Positions 50,701-62,577 of a stretch of DNA of 64,000 nucleotides are shown piece after piece. Positions within the stretch are counted from its first letter, which is position 1, and every line of letters begins with the position of its first letter. A program made the translations under genes and the position numbers. The notes beneath the pieces are model-generated. The model saw only the letters and a program-made list of their open reading frames with translations, ran no database searches and was not told the origin of the DNA. Origin of the DNA: Piromyces finnis (lineage: Eukaryota > Neocallimastigomycota > Neocallimastigomycetes > Neocallimastigales > Neocallimastigaceae); contig MCFH01000026.1 in the NCBI GenBank assembly GCA_002104945.1, forward strand, positions 434,001-498,000, written 5' to 3'.

Positions 50701-51218
50701 TAAAATTGTATAAACTTGAAATTAAAAAAAAAAACTATCCAATGTTTTTTCAATAAACATAAAAAATAAGTATATACAGTATTCAATTTTTCTCTTTTTT
50801 AATGTAAATAAAGATACTCTTTATAAATTAACATTTTAAAAAATTATATTTATACAAAACTCTTAACAAAAGCAATAAATTTCAAAATAACAATAATACT
50901 ACTAATAATAATAATCAATATTTATAAATAACAACTGAAATATTCTTTATTTATTATATAAAGAATATTCTTCTATAATCATATTATAGAATTATATATA
51001 TAAATCCTATCATTATTATAATTAATAAAAATAAAAAAAAAAATTCATTCTATTATAAAGTTATTAAATGAGAAAATAAATATTTTTAAAATTATATATA
51101 TTAATTATCAAAGTATACAACACATTATTTTTTATATCGAATATTTTAGAAGAAATTATTCAACAGTAAAAAAAAAACACTTTATTATCAACTACATTTT
51201 ATTAATTTAAGAATAAAA
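47704..51218. other. 3.5-kb intergenic stretch
   Basis: No gene supported. It holds a 46-bp tandem repeat (listed), a roughly 40-bp imperfect tandem duplication around 48404-48490 (TATTGTCATATAAAAAA twice), and AT-rich palindromes. Small frames here are composition artefacts. Confidence 0.55.
47963..48077. repeat. 46-bp tandem repeat, about 2.5 copies
   Basis: The unit carries AAAGTAAAGATAAAATTATA and TACATTTATATCTATAATAT. Two full copies and part of a third lie about 260 bp downstream of the scaffoldin-like stop. Confidence 0.9.
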
Positions 51219-54200
51219 ATGAAATTTAATAGAAATATTAAATCATTAATACAGCGTTTGGCTGTACTTTATTACGTAAATACAATATTAAAAACTGTTC
51301 AATCAGTTAATGTTCAAAAAACAAATTGTGATTATTTAAAGAGTATATATAAAGAATTGGATATATCAACTAATTGGAATGATAACACCAATGATTGTTG
51401 TAAATTAAAGGGTATTCAATGTAATCCAGATTTTAATATCATTCGCATGTAACTATTATTTATTCGTTAATTTCAAATAATACTATTAATTTTAAAATGC
51501 AACAACTTATTAATTTTTTATTTATTTAATTTAAATTTCAAATGCAATAACTTTTATTCTTCTTAAAGTGATTTAAGTAAAAGTAAAATCAAGGGAAAAT
51601 TATCAGAAAATATTGGATTTTTAACCAATTTACAATTTATGTAAGTTATACGTTTTAATTACTTATACCAAAAAAAGAAATTAAAATTTCAGAAATTAAA
51701 CTTTTCTTTTTTGAACTATTAGAAAACTTGATAATAATGAAATATATGGAAATATACCACAAAATATTGGAGAATTGGTTAATTTGGAAGAGTTGTAAGT
51801 AATAAAATAGATTTTTAAGAATATTTTAAAGGGTTGTTTATAACTAGTTTTTTTGTACAATTTACAGAATATTAAATAAAAACAATCTTTCTGGAACAAT
51901 TCCAAAAACTCTTGGATCACTCAAAAAACTTAAAGAATTGTAGGCATCACGACAAATGATTTTGATTTTTTTTTTAAAAAAAAAAAAAAGTTATAAAACT
52001 ATTAAAAATTATTATTAAATGTAAGAAATATATGGTTAATTCTTTCTTTTTTAATTATTAATATAGAAATCTTGGTGATAACGGTTTATATGATTATATT
52101 CCAGATGCATTAGGTTCTTTATCAAGTATTAATAAATTGTAAGCAAAAAAGGAAATAATTATTTGATATATATTTGATGGCTATTAATTATCAAGTACCT
52201 TTTTTTTTATTATTGTTATTTTATATAGATATCTTGAAAACAATTTATTAGAAGGCTCAATACCAACTTCATTAAGTTATTTAAATAATCTGGAACATAT
52301 GTAATTATTATTTGACTATTTTTCAATAATGAAAACATTGATTTTTATATTTCATACTTTTAAAATTTATCCATTTTTTATATTATTAATTCTTTAAACT
52401 CTTAAAAAAAAAAATTTTTTTTTTTCTATACCTTTAGCAATTTATCGAATAATAATAAATTAAAAGGAAAAGTTCCAACAATGAATAATTTAAAATCATG
52501 TGAATATAGTAATACTAATCTTTGTTATTTGTCAAATGAAAAATGTAAATCAACATTAAAGGAATGTACATCAGATCAAATTAATGACACCGATAACCAA
52601 CTTATTATTCAAAACAATAAAGAACAACTACAAGAAGGAGATGAAGGTCAAACGATTCAAGAAGGAAAACACGAATCAATTAAAGATGAAATATATAATT
52701 GGCTCTATCGTCCTTATATATTTGCAATTATTGTTGCTGTTTTTGTCATCATAATTCTTTTATTATTTTGTATTACTAAAAAATGTATAAAACATAAATA
52801 TGAAAAGAAGCTTAAGATGTCAATGGAAAAGAAGCAATATTTTGTGAATCATTCAATAAAACATTATCAAAACCAAAATAATGATAAAACGAATGTTGGT
52901 GATTTCAGTAGTAATGATGAAAATAATCATCGTTCCCATAATGATCCCACTACTATATCAGATACAAGAAGTAATATAAATAATTATCAACCAATATATC
53001 AGGATAATCTCACCATTGATTCTCAGCAAGAAAATAATTCAAATGTTGGTAGTCATATTATTTCACCAAATCTTTCTCCAGCCAACTTTCAAATTCCAGC
53101 AATGGCCTATGCTTCACTACAACATCGTTCAACAGTGACATCCCAATTTGTAAATAATGGTGATTATTATACTGTTGATCAAGGTGGTAACTTTGATTCG
53201 CATAACTCAAGATACGGTAGTAGTTCTTACGTAAACTTAAATAATGGTCAATTCCATAATACTCGTTCACGTCCAAGAACTCGTCCACGTAGTAATACAG
53301 GTGGACATAGCCCCGTAAATACCTCATTATCTCAATACAATATAAATCGTTATAGCTATAGTGGTGGTGGTATGCTTTATAGTACCACCACTAGTAATCC
53401 TAATAATAATCGTAATAATCGTCATAGTATTGGCATTTATTCTAACGTTAATTCTTATTTGACTAGTCATTCCGGAGGCAATATTTCTAATTATGGTACA
53501 AGTGAACCAGGAAGTGTTAATTATGATGATAATGATTATTCTAACGAAAATGGCATAACTTACACTATCACTGGAAAATCCAATCCATCCATAACTGAAC
53601 CAAAAAATAATCAAAATAAGAATGTAGTATCTAAACAAGGAAATACATTCACTCGTAATACTGACGCAAAGGATAGCGATAAGGATGACGATGATGATGA
53701 CGACGGTAGCTCCTCTTCTTCCTTTGTTGCAAAATTAAATTCATCAGAGGATGATGATTCAGATATTGATCTACCAAATCATTGTGTGGCCCGAAAAACC
53801 GATAATCATAATATTGCTGGAGATGACGATAGTGATCATGATAGTGGTAATGATAGTGATAATGAAATTAGTAAAGACATTGAGGAAAAGGATCACTATA
53901 ATGAAAAAAGTCAAGATGAAATTGGACATTCTATTTCAATGGAGGCAAATAATGGTCATGATAATGCATCCTCCTCTGAAGAAAATATAACAGAAATAAT
54001 AACTACACCAACAACGTCAACTTTATCAACTCCCAACACCTTAGCTAGTAGTAACAGCCCTCAACCATTGAGTAAAGCGGAGTTAGCAAAAAGAGAAAGT
54101 ACCTACATTAAAAATCATAAAAGAAAAATTCCAATATATAAAAGTCGTACCATTCGAGTAAATTCTGTTGTTCGTAGAGATCCTACAAATAATCCTCGAA

Positions 54201-55978
54201 GACGTCATTCTCTTCAATATGTACAACATCCTTTGTCCTATAGCAATAAGAATAGTTTATCCATGACAAATTTAGTTCAACTCAATAATCCAAGCGTTTT
54301 TCCGCTTCAAAATGCAAATTTCAATTCTCCGGTAGTTCAAGGAATTATCCCTTCAAACGAATCCTATCTTTATGAAGCCTCCACATCCAATAACTATCCA
54401 CCACACAATAGTATAATCTATAGGAGTAAGGACAGCACATCAATAGCATCAAAACGTGCAAAACATCAAAGTATGATATCTATTGGAAGTAATGGACATC
54501 CTTCCTTTTATATTGCCGATGAGGTTAATGGTAGTTCACCAGTCTATTCCAATTCTCTTCGTATGTCTAAAAGTTTGAATCCTATCTATGTGGCACCTTT
54601 AGTTTCACCTACTGGAGATCTAATTCAAACAAAAGACGGTGGACCATCATATCAGATACAACATCATCCACAAATTAACGTACAGGATCAAAGTGGTGGT
54701 CAGGGAATCGTCGCACAAGACGCTCATAACCCTTCCAATAGTTTTCCACAAGATCAAGAGTTAAGTCTTATTCGAAATGATAGTAGTACTAACATTTCAA
54801 ATTTATTAAGTCTCATCAATGATAGTAGTACATCATTATCACCACCACCACCAATTCAAGATTCAATGACTATTGTCAATAGAAAACAAAGTATTCCTAA
54901 TAGTAATGTTAACAGTAATGCTGATAGTAATAGTAGTATTATTGCCGCCTCCGCCACAACAGATCGTATGAATATCTATCCAACGAATGGTAATGTTTCT
55001 GGAGTACCATTGGCCGCCTTTAGTATTAACGGAGTTACCTATGTTCCAGCCGGTACTTCTACTACTGTGAATGTCACTAATCCTTCACCATCAAATGGTT
55101 CCGCCCATGTGAATCGTAATTCCACATTAATTTCACCAAACAATGTTTTCCAAGTACCAATAGTGAATAATAACAATATTGCATTTATGAACAACATTAA
55201 TATGTCACCACCAAATTCACCAGCTCACTCTGTTCACTCACCAATATTAAGTCCACCATCCATAAGTGGTCAACCCATAATGATTAATACTAATAGTCCT
55301 CGGTATGGTCCCAATCAAGAAATATCTTTACCAGGGATATCCCCATCTAATTCACCATTAATTCAACCTGCAGTTTACTGTATTCCAAATGTTGTCACAC
55401 CATCGAATAATCCTTCTCCACACCTTGCTTCCCAATCTCTACCTACGGTCACAACGACCAATATCAAAAATAAAGAGGAAGTCGTTTGTGTGGAAGATCA
55501 AGGACAAGAATCAAGAGATAGTAACGCCATCACCACCACCACCACCAGAACTCAAAATGTTCCTGAAATTATTTTAAATTCAGCCACCAATGAATCAAGT
55601 GAACTCTCTGCCCTTCAAACCCCAGATCCAAACAGTCTTATCTACACAAATACGAATGAATCCCTAGGTAATAGGGACAGCGTGAATCATCTTCAAGATA
55701 TCTATTTTGATGAAGTCATTGAAGTTCCTGGTAGTGATCATCGTATTCTTCGAAGATCCATCTATTTAGATAATGATGATGAAATATATAATCCAATACT
55801 TAATGATTCCACCATCACCAATTTAATGATTGATAATCATAGTGGTCCATACGTTTCCTATAATTATCCACCTACAGAAAACATTACCACAAATATTCCT
55901 CAAGAAGGAGAAGTTGAATTTTATTATGAAGATACTGAAGATGAAGCACCACCTCCCTATTCTGATACTTTTCAATAA
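51219..55978 (+). CDS. LRR receptor-like membrane protein with PPxY tail (7 exons)
   Basis: Exons 51219-51448, 51569-51640, 51723-51794, 51868-51939, 52067-52138, 52229-52300 and 52438-55978 give 1,376 residues; every intron is phase 2. Seen: a short N-terminal hydrophobic stretch (a weak signal peptide); an LRR cap (NCDYLKSIYKEL...CCKLKGIQCN); about six LRRs of the plant-like G-x-IP-x2-(I/L)G-x-L type, one per 72-nt exon; a Cys-containing end cap; a transmembrane helix (about 291-309, FAIIVAVFVIIILLLFCI) with a KKC stop; and a disordered ~1,065-residue cytoplasmic tail rich in Ser, Asn, Pro and acidic runs, ending APPPYSDTFQ. PPxY binds WW domains, for example of Rsp5/Nedd4-type ubiquitin ligases, so regulated turnover is plausible. 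There is no kinase domain. Same LRR type as the minus-strand gene at 31363-39896, but membrane-bound. Confidence 0.88.
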
Positions 55979-56019
55979 AATCCAAGCAACCACAAATCAA
56001 ATAAGAAATTATTTTTTTT

Positions 56020-56160
56020 AAAGTTTTATAAATTTTGGAAAAGTGAAAAAAAAAAAAAAAAGTTGAATACTCTCCAAAATTTTGGAATAGTGAAAGAAAA
56101 AAAAAAAAATTGAATACTCTCCAAAAGTTCTGTGATCGTAAAAAAAAAAAAAAAAAAAAA
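56020..56160. repeat. Poly(A)-linked tandem repeat, about 2.5 copies
   Basis: A unit of about 57 bp contains TTGAATACTCTCCAAAATT and TGGAATAGTGAAA followed by 13-20 A. It recurs head to tail in the 3' flank of the LRR membrane-protein gene. Confidence 0.85.
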
Positions 56161-56592
56161 ATCAATCATATCACAAACCAATAACCGAAAAAAAGTTAAA
56201 AAACAAAAGTTAAAGAAAAAAAAAACAAAAGAAAAAATTTTCAATACGTATTTATTGTAAAAGAAAAAAAAAAATCTTTTTTTTTTTTACACAACATGAT
56301 ATCAAGAGGAAAAAATATATATATTAATTTTTTTTTATTATTATTCATTTAAAATCGTTTCATAATCCAATCTGTGTATTTATTTTATAATTATTGTTTT
56401 ATTTTTTTCTATTTATTAAATTATTTTTTTTCTTCACTTTACACACACCCTTTTATCATGTCAAAATGAAAAAAAAAAAAAAAGGAAAAAACCCTCCAAA
56501 AAAAACCAAAACAAACTAAAATATAAATTTAAAAACTTTTTTTTTTAAATTTATATTATCCATATCAATTGATAAATCATGGGTTTTTTTTT

Positions 56593-56624
<32 letters not shown>

Positions 56625-56873
56625 TATATATATTTTTCATTTCCTATTTTAAAACAATACTTTTTTTTTTTAAAAAAAATGAACAAAAACCAATAACAAA
56701 AACAAATAAACAAAAAAATCAACAATAAAAATAAATAAAATTAAAAAAAAAAGTGAACTTTTTTTAACTATTGACATATATTTATGAATAAATTACTTTT
56801 ATAATTTGAAAATTTCATGGTTAAAAATCTGGTAGAGGTTGTATTTCTTCTGATAAAAAAGTCTGGCTAAAAT

Positions 56874-57090
56874 AGCCAAAAATCTAGAAAATAATAAAAG
56901 AATAATCATTAAATGAATCGGCCACAACACCTCTACGGATGGATGATTTTTCAAAAAGAAGTAATGTAGTATAAATAGCAAAAATCTAGAAAATAATGAT
57001 TAATAAAAGAATAATCATTAAATGAATCGGCCACAACACCTCTACGGATGGATGATTTTTCAAAAAGAAGTAATGTAGTATAAATAGCAA
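56874..57090. repeat. Direct duplication of about 105 bp
   Basis: Two adjacent copies (starting near 56874 and 56977) share AATCGGCCACAACACCTCTA and CAAAAAGAAGTAATGTAGTA with almost no differences apart from a 7-nt insertion (GATTAAT) in the second copy. This looks recent. Confidence 0.9.
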
Positions 57091-57114
57091 CAACTACCAC
57101 AGCACTTATAATTA

Positions 57115-57195
57115 CAAAAAGAAAAAAGAAACAGCACTACCAGTAATACTTTTGTTTCAAAAAGAAAAAAGAAACAGGACTACCAGTAATACTTT
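57115..57195. repeat. 43-bp direct duplication
   Basis: Two copies of a unit with CAAAAAGAAAAAAGAAACAG and ACTACCAGTAATACTTTT, period 43, differing at one base. It directly follows the ~105-bp duplication. Confidence 0.9.
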
Positions 57196-57352
57196 TAACT
57201 GTTTCAAGGTAGTTTAAATTCATACCTTTAATTTTTTTTTCTTATTTCCAATGAACCAATGAATCTTTTTTAAATAATTATAATAATAGAGAAAAAAAGA
57301 ATAATAAGATAAATCTTTTTTTCCATTAGAAAGTGCCCTTTGGACCTCTTTT

Positions 57353-57375
57353 TCTTCCTTCCTTCCTTCCTTCCT
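57353..57375. repeat. (CTTC)n microsatellite
   Basis: Five to six CTTC units in a pyrimidine-rich stretch. Confidence 0.9.
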
Positions 57376-57967
57376 CTTTTCCTTCCTCGACTTTTTTGTT
57401 CCAAAAATAAATTAATTTAATTAAATAATAAATTCAATTCAATTAAAACAATATATTCTAAATATATTATAATTAAATTATTTTAATATATTTGTGTTTA
57501 CTTTTTAAATTAAAAATTTTAAAATTCTTAATACATTTCTAATACATTTAATGTAATAATTCAATTCATGTACATTAAATTTTAATGCAATTCCATTAAT
57601 TCCATTTTAATAAAGAAAATAATATAAAAAAAATACCCATCATCCATACTTTTTAAGTAGAATTTTTAGGTTCATGGTAGTAGAAATGGTGGTATAAATT
57701 TACCTGAAATAAAATTTTATTATTTTCAAATAAATAATAATAAAAAAAATAAAAATTATAATTATTTTTTTTTTATTTTCAATATTTTAAATTTTTATCT
57801 TTAATATATTATCAATACATTAATTATATATATTAAATTAATTATAATTTATTTCATTAATCGAAATTTTTCATTAATCTATCCTAATAATAATAAACGA
57901 AATTTATTCTTTTTTTTTTTTTTATAAAAAATTCGTCATAATTAATAATTAATATATTATTAAAAAA

Positions 57968-58000
<33 letters not shown>

Positions 58001-59168
58001 AAATCTATCTTGGTCAGTTCATTCTTTTTTTTTTTTTTTTATTTTAAAAAAGTGAACATTTGAACTTTCATCGTAACAAAAAATTAAAAGAAAAATAAAA
58101 AAAATTACCGAAAACTTTTAAAGGTAAAAAGCAAGAAAAAGTTCAATTTTTAAATAAAAAGAAAAAAAAAACGATATTTTCAAAATAAAAAAAAATAAAA
58201 AGTTGATTATCGACATCTTTTTTTTAAAAAAAAAAAATTACTAAATTTTTCATATTTTCATATTTTTTTTTTTTTTACTTTTTCTAATGTTTTTATTTTG
58301 AAAACCAACAACAACAACAACAACAACATAGCTTATTTATTATAAAATAGGTTTTTATTATAGGATAATATTATCGTAAAATATTTCCTCCTCTCTGGAA
58401 TAAATAAACAATAGATAATAACAGTAAATAAAATAGAACAATAAAATTTATAGTAAAAAAAAAAAAAAAATCAATGCCATAGAATTGACATAGAATAAAA
58501 GATATTTGTTTTGTTTTGTTTTGCCTCAATACATTAATATCAATACTTAATAATAGAAAATATTTATAGAATTTTTATATAATAATAATAATAATAATAA
58601 AAGTAAAGTATTAGCTTTTTTTTATTCTATTCTTTTTTTTTATATATATCATTATATATTTAATTTCCATAGTCATACAATTTTTTATTACATATATCAT
58701 CATATATTTAATTTTCCATTAAAAATAGATATTCATACAATTTTTTATTCTAAAATATTACTTTGTAAACACTCTAATAGCAATATTCGAATAGCAATAA
58801 TAATAGACAATAACTACTCCAAAGAAAAAAAAAAAAAGAAAGAAAGAAAAAATAAAAATAATAGTAAATAATAAGTTATAAACACTACATTAATATAATA
58901 TATATATATATACATTATATCTAAATATTAATATCTTTTTTTTTTTTTCAATAATTCCTATATATCGTAAAAAAAATATATATTTCATCAAATTTTATCA
59001 TTTTTATTTTATTCTACCAATGCTTTTTAAAGGAAATAATAAAAATACATTTTTATAAAATAAAATAATAGAGAAATTACAAAAGAAAAAAAAAAAAACA
59101 CAAAAATAAATATAATTTAAAATACATATATCGTATATATAGAATAGATAAAAAAAAAATAAGAAAAA

Positions 59169-61130
59169 ATGAATATAATACATTCATTCTATATTTTAAC
59201 TCTTGGATTATTATTATTTATCCATCAAGCCTATTCAAAAATTCAAACTATTTATGAAATAAATGTTATTCCAGTAAATAAGGAAATTTTTGAAGCTGGT
59301 GTCAATAACCAAATAAGAATAGCTTTATGGAGTAAAACAAGAAATTATCCGGTTCCAATGGAAGAAATTGAACCAAATGAAAGTTCTCTTATTGAAGTTG
59401 TTATATTTTCTAATGATTTAAGATCCTTTGCTCACTTCCATATGGAAGAATTCCCACATTACAATGACGAAAATAATTTACCAACAACTGCAAATTATTT
59501 TGATATTGATTATATTTTCCCAATTGCTGGTGACTATACTATTTCAATTAAATGCAAACCCTACAAAAAAAGTATAAGAATTAATCAAACTATTCACGTT
59601 GAAGGAAAGAAGGAAAATAAAATGAACCTTGATAATGCCTTATTACCAGTTAATCCAAATAACGTTAAAGTAATTTATTTCAAACCAATTCAATTAGAAA
59701 ATATTAAGTCCATCTATCGTTTACCTATCATTCCACATACTTTAACCATTCCAGAAAAGGAATTAAAGAGTGAAGTTGAAAAGGCTACCGGTCCAATATA
59801 CGGTGCAAAAATTAACATTAAGAATACCTTAAAAATTGGCTATTGTAGTAATGTTCTTATAGAATTTTTTAGAGTCGAATTAGAAAATGGTGAAATTAAG
59901 GAAGTTCCGGTCACCGATCTCTTCCAATACAATAATGTACCAATTAAAGCGATCGTTGGTAACGTAGAAAACCCAGATTTCGATATTGTTCAAGGTAATA
60001 TTCTTAATTCTCTTAGTGATCGTTTCCCAAGTTGTGGTTCTAAAATCAATCCACCAAAGGAAATGGTCTTTGGTCCAAACTTTGGTTTTTCTATTCCATT
60101 CCGTAGTAATGGTATTTACCAAATCGTTTTTGAAATTGCCCATTCCTTCAATGATAATACCTATCTTTTAACTCCAAATGTTGTTGTTACCGTTACCGAT
60201 GATGAAGGAAATGCTAATTATGCTGCCGAGGATTATGTTGATGATGACACTAATTACGATCAATTTGTTCAAGATGTTGTCGACAAACAAATTACAGTTC
60301 CAGAAATTCCAGTAGACGATGATTCTTCTTCCGGCGGTAGTGTTCCAATTAATGGTGATAATTCTAATGAAGCCAAGACTACCACTACCACTACTACCAC
60401 CACTACTACTACTACCACCACTACCACCACTACTACCACTACTACTACCACTACAACAGAAGCTGCTGAAACACCAGCTACTTTAGAAGAAAACCCAGAT
60501 GATTCCAAAACAGATGAACAACCAGACGATTCCAAATCATTTGAAAACCCAGATGATTCCAAGACGGATGAACAACCAGACGATTCCAAATCATTTGAAA
60601 ACCCAGATGATTCCAAGACGGATGAACAACCAGAATCTGATGAAAAACCAACAGAAGGTGAACATGAATATATATCAACAGCACCAAATTATGAAGAAGA
60701 CGAACCAATTCCAGAAACTTCACATGGAAAGATTATTATTATTGGTGTTGCCGGTATTATAACGATATCAGGTTTAATGTAAGTAAAAAAAAAAAAAAAA
60801 GCCTGAAAAAAATTTTTTTTTATTAATTATATTTTTACTTTTCATAACGCTATTTTTTTTAATTTATTTATTAATGCATCAAATTTATTATTACCCCTAA
60901 CAAATCACACTTTCTGTAGGTTCTATAAACAAAAAACTAATTTCAGAAACGCTGAAACTATTCCATCAGAATACAAACAAATTAATCCAGATAATGATGA
61001 TGATGATGAAGAATTTATGTTAAATACTGAAGAAAAAGAAATGCTTGAAAAGAGATCCAATGTTTCATTGGACATTGAAAGTGATGACATATTAGATAAC
61101 GAAGACTATACCTTAATGGATGATGAATAA
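59169..61130 (+). CDS. Mucin-like type I membrane protein (2 exons)
   Basis: Exons 59169-60778 and 60920-61130, phase 2 intron; 606 residues. Seen: a signal peptide (MNIIHSFYILTLGLLLFIHQAYS); an Ig-like first domain with SFAHFHMEE and YIFPIAGDYTISI, a pattern shared with small secreted bacterial domains of the YtkA/FixH-like type; a second beta-rich domain with VFGPNFGFSIPFRSNGIYQIVFE; an uninterrupted poly-threonine block of about 27 residues, a likely O-glycosylated stalk; two and a half 18-residue repeats built on NPDDSKTDEQPDDSKSFE; a transmembrane helix (KIIIIGVAGIITISGLMFY) that spans the intron; and an acidic ~65-residue cytoplasmic tail with a DDDDEE run. It probably presents its N-terminal domains on the cell surface; the ligand is unknown. 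Confidence 0.9.
60378..60458 (+). repeat. ACC/ACT codon run (poly-Thr)
   Basis: About 27 consecutive Thr codons, mixing ACC and ACT, inside the mucin-like gene. The mixture of synonymous codons suggests selection for the amino acid, not only DNA slippage. Confidence 0.95.
60493..60631 (+). repeat. 54-bp coding tandem repeat, about 2.5 copies
   Basis: The unit encodes NPDDSKTDEQPDDSKSFE; copies are nearly identical in DNA, differing at a few silent sites. Expected to vary in number between strains. Confidence 0.95.
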
Positions 61131-61691
61131 ATACCAAAAAAAAAAAAAAAAAAAAAAGGATAAAAAATAGAAATATACATACACACATACACACACACAC
61201 GAAAAAAATTAAAACTTTTTTTTTTTATATAAAGTTATATAATTCTATTAAAAACTTTTAAAAAGTAGATAACAATTTATTTATCATCTCTCTTTTTTTT
61301 TTTTTTTAATCTCTTTATAATAATAATAATGGGTCATACCATCACTATAAATATATAAAAATTAATAATCTTATTACTATTATTATTAGTATTAATCCTA
61401 CTCGTTTTTGTATTTTATTTTATACATGTTTTTCCTTTTTTTTTTTTTTTTCCACTAATATATATACATATTTAATATTTAAAAGGAAAAAAGGAAAAGA
61501 AAAGGGAAAAGAAAGAAAAAAATTATGGATACTAAAAAAAAAAATAAATAAATAAAAGTTTTATATAAATACAAAATGTAACTTGCAACATCTAACATCC
61601 TTTTATTTTTATTATTTTTTTTTTCTCTGTTACTAATCTTAATTTTTAAATCCTATTTATGACTATAAAAGGGATAACCAAGCAAAAACAA
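61131..61691. other. Intergenic, no gene seen
   Basis: 3' flank of the mucin-like gene, with an (AC)n tract at 61181-61200 and many homopolymers. Confidence 0.55.
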
Positions 61692-61761
61692 GTTTATAAA
61701 ATTTTAATAATTGCTTTTAAAGTTTAAAACTATTTGATGTCGTTAAAAAAAAAAAAAAAAA
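61692..61761 (+). mobile_element. Solo LINE 3' terminus
   Basis: About 50 bp match the last bases of the LINE copies at 16522 and 21672 (AAAGTTT then ATTTGATG), ending GATGTCGTT plus 17 A. The terminus differs from the others only by C to T in GATGCCGTT. It is an extreme 5' truncation, or a short element that shares only the LINE 3' end. Confidence 0.75.
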
Positions 61762-62257
61762 TGTTTTACCATAATGCCTAGACGAATGTCTACCAAAAAT
61801 AATCCAAAATTCAGTTGGGTTTTTTTCCTTGGAAAATACGTAGACCATCATAGTTATGCATAAGGAATCAAAAGTACATTTTTAAAAAAGTAGAATTTGA
61901 CTTTTTTTTTTTTTTTTTCCACTTACTTTACTATCCACATTATTCCATTTGTGAATAAATGATTTTTTTTTAACTCATTAAAAGTAAAAGATTTATCAAT
62001 AATATCTTTTTATAATTCCTTTTTTCCTCTTGGATTTTAACAAGTTTTAGGTAAAGTATTACAATTTACCTCTACACAAATATTATTTTTACATTACTAC
62101 CAAAAGATTATAATTATTTTTTAATTTTCAATACCATGGTCCTTTATAAAGTTTTATTTTTATCCTAAAACTTTGTATACTTATTTGGATAATACTTTTC
62201 AGTAAAAATCAACTTTTTATTATTTTTAACTTTTAATGAATAAATAGTATTAATATA

Positions 62258-62318
62258 AACCACCATTGGGATTTACTATTCTGATTGATGGGAGAAATAC
62301 ACTTGGAAGTTAAAAAAA
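62258..62318 (+). mobile_element. 3' end of a second retroelement family
   Basis: The segment with ACCACCATTGG and CTGATTGATGGGAGAAATAC, ending GGAAGTT plus a 7-A run, matches the reverse complement of 62575-62640 at 28 of 31 positions in its last part. The three differences are all transitions. Read with its A run, it is a sense-oriented, strongly truncated copy. Confidence 0.65.
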
Positions 62319-62533
62319 TAGGAAGAGTTTAATACGCATTATTCAAATAGGTTAATTTAGTTTAGAAATTTCTTTCTTTTTTTTTTTTTTTTAAAAAAAT
62401 GTAGGATCCCTTTCATTCTTTAATAAAGGTTAGATTACTATAAAATACATGTGATAAAATCACATTATATTCACATTATATGTCATCTTATTGGTGGAAA
62501 TTTAATTATTTTATGGATTTGATCTTTTAATTG

Positions 62534-62535
<2 letters not shown>

Positions 62536-62577
<42 letters not shown>

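Larger units (their letters stand above)
55979..59168. other. 3.2-kb intergenic stretch rich in local duplications
   Basis: No gene supported. Contains three separate local tandem duplications and a CTTC microsatellite (listed), then AT-rich DNA with many homopolymers up to the next gene. Confidence 0.55.
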
